A stretch of 5,509 nt of DNA from Desulfobulbaceae bacterium UBA5628 (GTDB taxonomy: Bacteria; Desulfobacterota; Desulfobulbia; Desulfobulbales; Desulfurivibrionaceae). Below are positions 1 through 5,509 of the stretch, piece after piece; position 1 is the stretch's first letter; each line of letters starts with the position of its first letter. The translations under genes were made by a program, and so were the position numbers. The stretch is taken from the NCBI GenBank assembly GCA_002421565.1, contig DIKC01000009.1:9172-14680 (forward strand). The letters are read 5' to 3'. The notes beneath the pieces were generated by a model that saw nothing but the letters and a program-made list of their open reading frames with translations, did no database searches and had not been told where the DNA came from.

Positions 1-810
1 GCCTCCAAGGCCAAGCAGGCCACTTCCCGCAAAAAGTTGCTGGAAAAGCTCACCATCGACGACATGCCGATCTCGTCGCGCAAATATCCCTACATCGTCT
101 TTAAGCCGGAACGGCCTTGCGGCGACGTGATTCTGGAGATCGAAGGGCTGAGTAAGACCATCGACGGGGTTTGTCTGTTCAAAGACCTGTCGCTCCTGGT
201 CAACAAGGGCGACAAAATCGCCTTTGTCGGCGAGGGCAGCCTGGCCAAGACCACCCTCTTTCAGATTCTGGCCGGGGAACTGGAGCCGGATGCGGGTAGC
301 TTCCGCTGGGGAGTGACCATGAAACCCTCATATTTCCCCAAGGAAAACAGCAGCTATTTCAGCAACCAGGAACTTGATCTGGTCGGCTGGCTGCGCCAGT
401 ACGCGCCCCCCAAGGAGAACGAGAGTTTTGTCCGCGGTTTCCTGGGCAAGATGCTTTTTTCCGGCGAGGAGGCGATGAAGAAAACCTCGGTCCTTTCCGG
501 CGGCGAACGGGTGCGCTGCATGCTCTCCCGGATGATGCTCTCCGGCGCCAACGCCCTGATTCTGGACGAGCCCACCAACCATCTCGACCTGGAGTCGATC
601 ACCGCCTTGAACAACGGCCTGAACGATTTTTCCGAGGTGGTGCTTTTCGCCTCCCACGACCATCAACTGGTTTCGACGGTGGCCAACCGGATCGTCGAAA
701 TCACCCCGGCGGGCATCACCGATCTGATGATGGACTTTGACCAGTATCTGGCCATGAAGGAAGCCGGGCCGGCCGACGAATACGACAACCCGGCCCGCCG
801 AGCGGCGTAA
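1..810 (+). CDS. ABC-F family ATPase, YbiT/YkpA-like, C-terminal part (5' truncated by window edge)
   Basis: The frame is open from base 1 to TAA at 808-810. The TTG at 37 is internal, because the codons before it encode ASKAKQATSRKK, the typical basic linker between the two ABC cassettes of ABC-F proteins. Numbering from that TTG, the second cassette shows a Walker A region GEGSLAKTT (65-73), signature LSGGE (153-157), Walker B ALILDE (173-178) followed by PTNHLD (179-184), and the switch His in SHD (206-208). There are no membrane segments, as expected: ABC-F proteins are soluble ribosome-associated ATPases that act on translation or give antibiotic protection. The linker, the ISSRKYPYI stretch and the C-terminal EITPAGITD resemble E. 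coli YbiT and Bacillus YkpA as I recall them. Walker A lacks the usual Gly before Lys, which I also recall from YkpA-type second cassettes. The first cassette lies outside the window. The membrane-protein gene follows after 7 bases. Family call is firm; the exact cellular role is not. Confidence 0.95.
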   Translation, partial: ASKAKQATSRKKLLEKLTIDDMPISSRKYPYIVFKPERPCGDVILEIEGLSKTIDGVCLFKDLSLLVNKGDKIAFVGEGSLAKTTLFQILAGELEPDAGSFRWGVTMKPSYFPKENSSYFSNQELDLVGWLRQYAPPKENESFVRGFLGKMLFSGEEAMKKTSVLSGGERVRCMLSRMMLSGANALILDEPTNHLDLESITALNNGLNDFSEVVLFASHDHQLVSTVANRIVEITPAGITDLMMDFDQYLAMKEAGPADEYDNPARRAA

Positions 811-817
811 TCAGGCG

Positions 818-1228
818 ATGTCCGGTTCTCAACTCCATCCCCAGCCCCATACCCTGCCGCCCTGGGTGATCTACCTGTTCATGGTGATCGGCCTGCTCTC
901 GGCGGTGGCCTTCCGGCTACTGACCATCGTCAACAGTTTCCGGCCGGAGCTGATGCGGCCGGTCTGGTATGCCGGGGTGATCGGCTACATCCTTTTTTTC
1001 TCATATCGCTTCTACATTACCGAAAAACGGCGCAAGGTGATCCTCTTCTACCGGCTGTTGGAGAAAATCCGCGATCCGGCCCCCCTGGCTCCCGAAGACC
1101 GGGAAACCATCGCCTACGTGCTTTCCTCGCTCATCAAGTCCAAGGAAAACGTCAACTACCTCTTCATCTTCGCCCTTTCCCTGCTGGCGGTGATCGTCGA
1201 TCTCATCCTGGCCCACGGCGGTTATTGA
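818..1228 (+). CDS. small three-helix inner-membrane protein of unknown function
   Basis: This is a 136-residue protein that I do not recognise as a characterised family. A short polar, Pro/His-containing N-terminus is followed by three hydrophobic segments at about 16-38, 49-67 and 114-131. Between helices 2 and 3 lies a cytoplasmic-looking, charged segment (about 68-112) that begins with the basic cluster TEKRRK and contains LLEKIRDPAPLAPEDRETI. By the positive-inside rule that loop should be cytoplasmic, placing the N-terminus outside and leaving the C-terminus (AHGGY) in the periplasm. No signal peptidase site, metal motif or enzyme motif is visible. The ATG at 818 begins 7 bases after the ABC-F stop and has only a weak, too-close AGG upstream, so translation probably depends on coupling to the ABC-F gene. 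Codon use resembles its neighbours. The 3' end converges on the cupin gene. Confidence 0.85.
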   Translation: MSGSQLHPQPHTLPPWVIYLFMVIGLLSAVAFRLLTIVNSFRPELMRPVWYAGVIGYILFFSYRFYITEKRRKVILFYRLLEKIRDPAPLAPEDRETIAYVLSSLIKSKENVNYLFIFALSLLAVIVDLILAHGGY

Positions 1229-1254
1229 CGGCGCCGGCAAGTCCCTTGATCATC

Positions 1255-1572
1255 TCAGATCGGAGGGGCGATGGTGACCAGGATCCGCATGTCGGTGGCG
1301 GCCCGCACCCCGTGGGGCTCCCTGATTTCGGAGATGAGGATGTCGCCCTCCTTGGCCGGCATCGCGCTGTCGTCCCGGCCCAGGAATTCTCCCTTGCCTT
1401 CGATGACGGTGATGCTCAACTCGCCGTCCAGATCGTGGGAGTGGACCGGAAAGGTCTGGCCGGCCGTGAGATTGAAGTTGATGATCTTGAAGTGGGGGGA
1501 TTCGTGCACCAGGAAGCGGTGCATGCCTTTATCGTTGAACTGGCGGGCCAGGTCGAGGCTGATTTTTTTCAT
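1255..1572 (-). CDS. small single-domain cupin protein
   Basis: A 105-residue protein of about the size of one cupin barrel. Cupin motif 1 is visible: Gly38, five residues, then His44-Ser-His46, Glu51 and Gly59, giving the usual two-His-plus-Glu metal site. Motif 2 is seen as EGDILISEIREPHGV (75-89), with His87 as the probable fourth ligand. It should bind a divalent metal, but single-domain cupins range from dioxygenases and isomerases to plain binding proteins, so the reaction cannot be assigned. There is no signal peptide, so it should be cytosolic. The ATG start is supported by AAGGAG eight bases upstream, and it overlaps the nth stop as ATGA, indicating translational coupling. It is the last gene of the leftward run. 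A7 directly follows the ATG and A6 lies just before it, a possible slippage site. Confidence 0.9.
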   Translation of the reverse strand: MKKISLDLARQFNDKGMHRFLVHESPHFKIINFNLTAGQTFPVHSHDLDGELSITVIEGKGEFLGRDDSAMPAKEGDILISEIREPHGVRAATDMRILVTIAPPI

Positions 1573-2267
1573 GGTTTTTTCTCCTTGCGGGGCTTGCTTG
1601 CGGGTTGGTTGTTGGTTTTGCGATCAGCGGCGGGGCACCATTGGCGCACCGGGCATTGCGGGCAACGGGGATGGCGGGGGAGGCAGATCGCCTGGCCGAA
1701 GGCGACCAGGATCGAATTGATCGTTTGCCAGTGGCGGCTCGGCAGTTTTTCCCGCAGGGCCATTTCAGTGGCGGCCGGCTCGGCGGTTTTGACATAGCCC
1801 CAGAGGTTCATGATCCGGTGGACATGGGTGTCGACGCAGATCGCCGGTTGCTGGAAGGCCACCGCCACCACCAGGTTGGCGGTCTTGCGGCCCACCCCCG
1901 GAAGTTGCACCAGTTCTTCCACCGTTTCCGGGATGCGGCCGCCGAAGAGTTGGTTCAGCGCCGGTGGCAGACGGGCAAGAAAACCCGCTTTCTGGCGGAA
2001 AAAACCGACCGGATGGATCAGTTCCGCCAGCTCCGGTTCGGCCAGCCGGGTCAGGGTGGCCGGATCGGGGGCCACCGCAAAGAGGCGGGCCGCCGCCTGG
2101 GCCGTGGTTGCGTCGCGGGTGCGGGCCGAAAGGATGGTGGCAACCAGCACATTGTAGGGATCGCGGGTTTGCACCGCGATCAGATCCACCACCGGAGTCC
2201 GGTATTTCTTGACCTCCTCTTGCAGAACCGCCAGCACCGCCTCCAGATCAAACACTTTTCTGCTCAC
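1569..2267 (-). CDS. nth: endonuclease III (DNA N-glycosylase/AP lyase), iron-sulfur type
   Basis: A 232-residue HhH-GPD glycosylase that removes oxidised pyrimidines from DNA and cleaves the abasic site by beta-elimination. The helix-hairpin-helix LPGVGRKTAN (122-131) carries the nucleophile Lys128, and Asp146 in CVDTHVHRI is the catalytic acid. The pair is spaced 18 residues apart, as in E. coli Nth (K120/D138). The [4Fe-4S] ligands are Cys195, 202, 205 and 211 in the exact C-x6-C-x2-C-x5-C pattern. A basic tail of about 20 residues follows the cluster. In the N-terminal ILSARTRD motif, Arg49 stands where E. coli Nth has Gln41, which fills the gap left by the flipped base. The start is GTG at 2267, chosen because GTGA overlaps the response-regulator stop by four bases and because the family N-terminus begins about there; the ribosome site is weak. 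It belongs to the signalling operon and overlaps the cupin start. Confidence 0.96.
   Translation of the reverse strand: MSRKVFDLEAVLAVLQEEVKKYRTPVVDLIAVQTRDPYNVLVATILSARTRDATTAQAAARLFAVAPDPATLTRLAEPELAELIHPVGFFRQKAGFLARLPPALNQLFGGRIPETVEELVQLPGVGRKTANLVVAVAFQQPAICVDTHVHRIMNLWGYVKTAEPAATEMALREKLPSRHWQTINSILVAFGQAICLPRHPRCPQCPVRQWCPAADRKTNNQPASKPRKEKKP
1581..1586 (-). promoter_or_regulatory. ribosome binding site of the cupin gene
   Basis: On the minus strand AAGGAG lies eight bases before the ATG at 1572, inside the 3' end of nth. It fixes the cupin start and suggests that the cupin can be translated well while still coupled to nth. Confidence 0.75.
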
Positions 2268-2647
2268 TGGCCGGCCCGTCTCTTTTTCACCGCCTGGTCG
2301 AGCTTTCCGAGCAATTCCCCGAGATCGACCGGCTTCATCAGGTAGTCGAAAACCCCTCGCTTCATCCCGTTGATCCCGCTGGCCACCGAACCGTGGCCGG
2401 TGAGAATGATCACCTCGATGGAGGGATCGTGGTTTTTGATCAGCTCCAAGGTTTCCAGGCCGTCCAGGCCCGGCATTTTAAGGTCGAGCAGCACCACGTC
2501 CGGGTTCCAGCCCTCCCGGACGTTGGCAATCGCCTGTTCGCCGCAGTCGGCGGTGATCACCTCGAGGCCGCGCAGTTCCAGCCGTTCCGCCAGGGTGGCG
2601 GCGAATTCGCTTTCGTCGTCCACAATCATTATTTTAGTGCCGGCCAT
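2264..2647 (-). CDS. single-domain (receiver-only) response regulator
   Basis: A 127-residue protein that is one CheY-like receiver and nothing more. Acidic residues Asp10 and Asp11 (MIVDDE) bind magnesium, Asp55 in LLDLKMPG is the phosphoacceptor, Thr83 is in ILTGHG, and Lys105 is in YLMKPVD. All canonical phosphotransfer residues are present, so it should be a working phosphoacceptor. With no DNA-binding or enzymatic output domain, it must act by protein contact, as a relay intermediate, or as a phosphate sink. The start at 2647 has GAGG about six to eight bases upstream (GAGGAACATC before ATG) and lies within the last 14 bases of the kinase gene, so the two are coupled and very probably a cognate pair. 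The TGA stop overlaps the GTG of nth. The sequence resembles receivers paired with Cache kinases in deltaproteobacteria, as I recall. Confidence 0.95.
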   Translation of the reverse strand: MAGTKIMIVDDESEFAATLAERLELRGLEVITADCGEQAIANVREGWNPDVVLLDLKMPGLDGLETLELIKNHDPSIEVIILTGHGSVASGINGMKRGVFDYLMKPVDLGELLGKLDQAVKKRRAGQ

Positions 2648-4370
2648 GATGTTCCTCGCTCTGTTCGTGGGCGACCGGGAAGGTAAGGGTGAAGGTGGAG
2701 CCGCTCCCCACCGCGGAATTTACCTGGATGTCGCCGCCCAGTTTTTTGACGATTCCGTACACGATGAAAAGGCCCAAGCCGGTGCCTTCCCGCTCCTTGC
2801 CGCTGGCGATCCCGCTTTTGGTGGTGAAGAATGGTTCGAAAATCTGTTTCACCACTTCCGGCGGCATTCCCGCTCCGTCGTCGCTGATTGCAATCTTCAC
2901 CTCGTCTTGGCTGCTGCTGGTGACGATGCTCAACTTGCCGTCCTCGCCGATGGCGTCAAAGGCGTTGTTGATGATGTTGAGCAAAACCTGCTGCAACTGT
3001 CCCTGGTCGCCCTGGATTACCGGCAGCTGGCGATCCAGGTTCAAGTCCAGGGTGATGTTCCGGTAGATCGCCTCTTTTTCGAGAAAATCCAGCACCTCCA
3101 GGATCAATTCGTTGATCCGCACCAGATCCAGGGTGGAGTCCATCCGGCGGGAGAAGCCCAGCAGGCGGTGGGTGATCGCCTTGGTCCGGGTGACTGCCGC
3201 TAAAATTGCCTTCAGTTGCTGGTTGAATTTATCCCGCCCGGAAAAATCCGGGTGCATGGCCAGCAAATCCTGCATCAGGCCGGTCTTTTCGTTAATGATC
3301 GCCAGCGGGTTGTTGATTTCATGGGCCACCCCGGCTGCCAGGCGGCCGATGGAGGCGAGCTTGTTGGTGTGTTCCGCCTGGCTGAGCGCAGTTTGCCGCG
3401 CCTCGTCAGCCGTCCTGATCCGGTTGGTGAGATAGACCGCGATCCTGATTACGATCAGGCCGCAGATCACCGCGCAACCGATGACGATCATCCAGAGCTG
3501 GCCCTTGAAGGCGAGCCAGTTCTTTTTGTGCTGATAGCCCGGCTGGTCCAAAACCAGCACCCAGGGGGTGCCCTGGATACGGCCCAGAGCCCGCAGAATC
3601 GGGGCGTCGTTTTGTTCCTGCTCAAGGAGTACGGTGCGGCCTTTTTTGGGCAGGTGAGAGATGGGGAATTGGTCGTGAATGGTGCCGTGATAGCGGGAAG
3701 TGGTCTGTAAAACGCCCTGTTCGGTGACCAGGAAAAGATCCTCGGTGAGGTCGGAGTCCACCGAGGCGAGGAATTCGTCCAGGGTCTTGGCATCGATACT
3801 GGCCCGCAGCAGCCAGGAGCCGCCGGTGGTGGGACGGCTGACGGTCACCACGAAATGGGGGATGTTGCGGTAGCCGAGGAAGACTTCGCTGACAAAGAGC
3901 CGGCGGGAAAGGGCCTCGGTGTACCAGGAGACCGCCGAGTAATCCTTGCCGGCCAGATTGTAGGGGCCGGCATAGGCCTTCTGGACGCCGTCCGGGCCGA
4001 TGACGCTGAGATCGACCAGCCCCCGGTGGTAGGCCTTGAGTTTGACGAAAACCTGGTCGAGCCGCTCCTGTTGCGCCAGTTCCGGGAAGGTGTAGGCGTC
4101 GGAGACGACCAGGATCGCGGCCCGCAGTTTTTCGATGAAGGTTTCGATCATCTGACGGGAGTTTTCCGCGCTCCAATGGGCGTTCATGTAGGTCTCTTCC
4201 TGGAGCAGCCGGCGATATTGGAAAAAACTCAGGCTGGCGGTGATCAGCACCGGGATGATGGTAATCAGGATCATGATCACCAGCAAACTGCGACAGAGGC
4301 GGCGATAACGGCCGCTGGCGGCGGCCGGCAGATAGTTGAGCGGATTCCAGGAAAAGGGTTGTTCGGTCAT
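2634..4370 (-). CDS. membrane sensor histidine kinase with periplasmic Cache domain
   Basis: A 578-residue sensor kinase. TM1 spans about 27-50 after a basic RYRRLCR segment, and TM2 spans about 291-315. The roughly 240 residues between them look like a double Cache domain, with the typical [14 protein letters not shown] stretch (141-154) and HFVVTVSRP (172-180), so a small periplasmic ligand is likely. After TM2 there is only a short helical linker, with no clear HAMP or PAS domain. The H-box GVAHEINNP carries the phosphoacceptor His350. The HATPase domain has NIINNAFDA (465-473), DDGAGM (497-502), FEPFFTTK (511-518) and GTGLGL (529-534), all intact. The ATG at 4370 is chosen because GGGAGGG lies six bases upstream and ATGA overlaps the preceding stop. 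The frame extends 68 codons further up, but that part is low-complexity shadow of the NifX-like gene. The TAA lies inside the next gene, a receiver that is its likely partner. Confidence 0.95.
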   Translation of the reverse strand: MTEQPFSWNPLNYLPAAASGRYRRLCRSLLVIMILITIIPVLITASLSFFQYRRLLQEETYMNAHWSAENSRQMIETFIEKLRAAILVVSDAYTFPELAQQERLDQVFVKLKAYHRGLVDLSVIGPDGVQKAYAGPYNLAGKDYSAVSWYTEALSRRLFVSEVFLGYRNIPHFVVTVSRPTTGGSWLLRASIDAKTLDEFLASVDSDLTEDLFLVTEQGVLQTTSRYHGTIHDQFPISHLPKKGRTVLLEQEQNDAPILRALGRIQGTPWVLVLDQPGYQHKKNWLAFKGQLWMIVIGCAVICGLIVIRIAVYLTNRIRTADEARQTALSQAEHTNKLASIGRLAAGVAHEINNPLAIINEKTGLMQDLLAMHPDFSGRDKFNQQLKAILAAVTRTKAITHRLLGFSRRMDSTLDLVRINELILEVLDFLEKEAIYRNITLDLNLDRQLPVIQGDQGQLQQVLLNIINNAFDAIGEDGKLSIVTSSSQDEVKIAISDDGAGMPPEVVKQIFEPFFTTKSGIASGKEREGTGLGLFIVYGIVKKLGGDIQVNSAVGSGSTFTLTFPVAHEQSEEHHGRH

Positions 4371-4723
4371 GGCTTGCCCTCCCGCTTGGGGTGACGGCGG
4401 ACGATTGCGCCGGCTGGCAGTTGTTCGTTCAGGGCCAGGGGAAGCAGGTCGTCCAGGTGACCGATCACCCGGTCGATCACCTTGATCCGTTTCCAGGTCA
4501 GATACTGGTAGTGGGGCTCTTCGATGCCGCCGCAGACCACCAGGGAAACCTCCTCTTTCAGAATCAGACTGCACAGGTCGTCGGCGGAGGGGCCGGGCAG
4601 GAGCACGGTGCGGGGTTCGCCGCTCACTTTGCCGGCCGCGGTCGCGGCGATAAAAACCTCGCCGCAGAGATCGAAACGGGGCGCCACTTCCTGCCCGGCC
4701 AGGGTGATCAGTATCTTGCCCAT
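4367..4723 (-). CDS. stand-alone NifX/NifB C-terminal-type (dinitrogenase iron-molybdenum cofactor) protein
   Basis: A 118-residue cytosolic protein of the Nitro_FeMo-Co fold (PF02579 family, recognised by eye). The N-terminal ILITLAGQEVAPRFD (4-18) holds the family's typical VAPRF motif. A middle beta-strand reads LVVCGGIEEPHYQYLTWKR (61-79), followed by KVIDRVIG. Members of the family carry FeMo-co or its precursors (NifX, NafY, the NifB tail) or hold unusual clusters, as in the Desulfovibrio orange protein. Possible ligands seen here are Cys20, Cys51, Cys64 and His71. There is no nitrogenase gene in view, so a role in nitrogen fixation is unsupported. The gene starts 9 bases after the activator stop, with a modest AGG eight bases before the ATG, and overlaps the kinase start by four bases. 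That placement suggests a cluster, metal or redox role within the signalling circuit, which is inference. The C-terminus is basic ([10 protein letters not shown]). Confidence 0.85.
   Translation of the reverse strand: MGKILITLAGQEVAPRFDLCGEVFIAATAAGKVSGEPRTVLLPGPSADDLCSLILKEEVSLVVCGGIEEPHYQYLTWKRIKVIDRVIGHLDDLLPLALNEQLPAGAIVRRHPKREGKP
4377..4383 (-). promoter_or_regulatory. ribosome binding site that decides the kinase start
   Basis: GGGAGGG on the minus strand lies six bases before the ATG at 4370 and inside the 3' end of the NifX-like gene. This strong site supports the MTEQPF start over the longer open frame. Confidence 0.8.
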
Positions 4724-4732
4724 GTCGCTTGC

Positions 4733-5509
4733 CTATGAAATTTCATGTTGTTTCATCTTACGCCAAAGGGTGCTGCGGCTCCAGCCCATAATTTCCGCGG
4801 CCCGGCCCCGGTTGCCGTTGCTGCTGATCATTGCTTTTAAAATGCGCTGTTTTTCTATTTCGCGCCAACTGCCGGAAAGCTTCTCCGGGGCCGGATCGGA
4901 GGCAATGGCGTGGGCCTCGGCTGGGGAGGCGGGAGCGGGCGAGGTCGTCGTCTCCGGCCCTTGTCCTTCGTGGAGATAACGGGGCAGGTGTTCCGGCCCG
5001 ATCCGTTTGTCCTGGCAGACATTGACCGCGTATTCCACGATGTTGCGCAACTCCCGGACGTTGCCGGGGTAGGGATAAGCGGTGAGCAAATCAAGGGCCG
5101 CCGGTTCGAAGCCGGCGATCTGTTTGCGCAGGCGGGTCGCCAATTCCTGCCGGAAGTGGTCGAGCAGCAGCCGGATATCGCCCTCCCGTCGGCGCAGGGG
5201 CGGCAGGTGGGCGCGGAGGACGTTGAGCCGGTAGTAGAGGTCGCCCCGGAAGCCCCCTTTTTCGACCAGTTGTTTGAGGTCGTGGTGGGTGGCGGCGATG
5301 AGGCGGACATCGACCTGCACCTTGCGGGAGGAGCCCAGGGGGAAGAATTCGTGGTCGTCGAGGACGGTGAGGAGCTTGACCTGCAAGGGCAGGGGCAGGT
5401 CGCCGATTTCGGTCAAGAAGAGGGTGCCGCCGTGGGCCAGCCGGAAGAGGCCGGGTTTGTCGGCGGTGGCGCCGGTGAAAGCGCCCTTGGCATGGCCGAA
5501 CAGTTCCGA
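4733..5509 (-). CDS. sigma-54-dependent enhancer-binding transcription activator, C-terminal part (5' truncated by window edge)
   Basis: The frame is open from the right edge to TAG at 4733-4735, giving 258 residues; the TTG at 5416 is internal. The visible part begins within the AAA+ domain. GAFTGA (9-14) is the loop that contacts sigma-54. The Walker B strand reads GTLFLTE (28-34). Sensor I is AATH (72-75), arginine-finger candidates are Arg88 and Arg94 in FRGDLYYRL, and sensor II is [10 protein letters not shown] (145-154). A Pro/Ala/Thr-rich linker (about 181-212) leads to a Fis-type helix-turn-helix (about 233-253, [19 protein letters not shown]). It should hydrolyse ATP to open sigma-54 promoters from upstream sites. 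The Walker B aspartate is replaced by Thr33. The N-terminal sensory domain and Walker A are outside the window, so it is unknown whether a kinase controls this protein. It is the most upstream gene seen in the operon. Confidence 0.96.
   Translation of the reverse strand, partial: SELFGHAKGAFTGATADKPGLFRLAHGGTLFLTEIGDLPLPLQVKLLTVLDDHEFFPLGSSRKVQVDVRLIAATHHDLKQLVEKGGFRGDLYYRLNVLRAHLPPLRRREGDIRLLLDHFRQELATRLRKQIAGFEPAALDLLTAYPYPGNVRELRNIVEYAVNVCQDKRIGPEHLPRYLHEGQGPETTTSPAPASPAEAHAIASDPAPEKLSGSWREIEKQRILKAMISSNGNRGRAAEIMGWSRSTLWRKMKQHEIS
4735..4746. repeat. perfect 12-base palindrome with a flanking half-site copy
   Basis: ATGAAATTTCAT is perfectly self-complementary. A further TTTCAT occurs at 4751-4756, ten bases (one helical turn) from the TTTCAT half at 4741-4746. 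The palindrome covers the last codons and most of the stop of the activator and lies 12 bases before the NifX-like start. It is AT-rich in a GC-rich window. It might be an operator or a weak hairpin between the two genes, or simply follow from the KMKQHEIS coding. Evidence for function is weak. Confidence 0.35.

Noticed and set aside
1..810. ABC transporter ATP-binding subunit
   Set aside because: The basic inter-cassette linker, the PTNHLD after Walker B and the lack of a permease neighbour fit the ABC-F family, not a transporter.
1229..1254. Possible bidirectional terminator between the convergent genes
   Set aside because: Only a short CGGCGCCG self-complementary run without a loop and a TGATCA are present. 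There is no stem-loop followed by a T-run on either strand.
1225..1797. Rightward open frame (190 codons) opposite the cupin and nth 3' end
   Set aside because: It reads through the complement of the cupin gene. The translation has no family resemblance, and the minus-strand cupin has intact motifs and a good ribosome site.
1605..2345. Long rightward open frame (246 codons) opposite nth and the end of the receiver gene
   Set aside because: It is antisense to a gene with all catalytic and cluster residues intact. The translation is His/Arg/Gly-rich with no family features, typical of GC-rich shadow frames.
2370..3203. Rightward open frame (277 codons) opposite the receiver and kinase genes
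   Set aside because: Antisense shadow of two well-supported genes, with no recognisable domain or ribosome site.
4371..4574. 68-codon N-terminal extension of the kinase frame (starting MQSDSERGG)
   Set aside because: It is low-complexity Arg/Pro/Gly-rich sequence lying out of frame over the NifX-like gene. The internal ATG at 4370 has a strong ribosome site and an ATGA overlap, and it starts where a sensor kinase N-terminus is expected.
4724..4780. Possible sigma-54 promoter before the NifX-like gene
   Set aside because: A TGGC occurs on the minus strand, but no GC lies at the required spacing for a -24/-12 element.

Overview
The window is GC-rich, densely coding DNA with almost no intergenic space. 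Protein similarities recalled from memory point to a deltaproteobacterium-like organism (Desulfobacterota, perhaps a Desulfobulbales or Desulfuromonadales relative). The pointers are a YbiT/YkpA-type ABC-F protein, a sigma-54 activator beside a stand-alone NifX-fold protein, a Cache sensor kinase, and an Nth with an Arg in its N-terminal LSAR motif. The assignment is an inference; no 16S rRNA or other definitive marker is present.

Layout: two genes run rightward at the left end. The first is the C-terminal part of an ABC-F ATPase gene cut by the left edge (1-810). Seven bases later comes a small three-helix membrane protein of unknown function (818-1228). The rest of the window (1255-5509) is one leftward run of six genes, converging on the membrane-protein gene with 26 bases between the 3' ends. 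In transcription order these are: a sigma-54 enhancer-binding activator cut by the right edge (4733-5509), a single-domain NifX/NifB-type cluster-binding protein (4367-4723), a Cache-domain membrane histidine kinase (2634-4370), a receiver-only response regulator (2264-2647), endonuclease III (1569-2267) and a small cupin (1255-1572). The successive junctions are a 9-base gap and overlaps of 4, 14, 4 and 4 bases, so this is almost certainly one translationally coupled operon. No stretch over 300 bases lacks a gene, and no RNA gene, CRISPR array, insertion sequence or convincing terminator was seen.

How the genes may work together (inference): the kinase senses a periplasmic ligand through its Cache domain and phosphorylates the one-domain receiver. 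It may also phosphorylate the sigma-54 activator, if the missing N-terminus of that protein is a receiver. The NifX-like protein lies between activator and kinase, where a metal-cluster or redox input could enter the circuit. A DNA-repair glycosylase and a cupin closing a signalling operon is unusual and hints at either a stress-linked regulon or simple hitch-hiking.

Points worth a second look are the T-E in place of D-E at Walker B of the activator, the degenerate Walker A of the ABC-F second cassette, the Arg replacing the lesion-reading Gln of Nth, and a perfect ATGAAATTTCAT palindrome at the activator/NifX junction. Nothing here proves a wholly new system. The activator/NifX-like/Cache-kinase/receiver set is the best candidate for an undercharacterised one.
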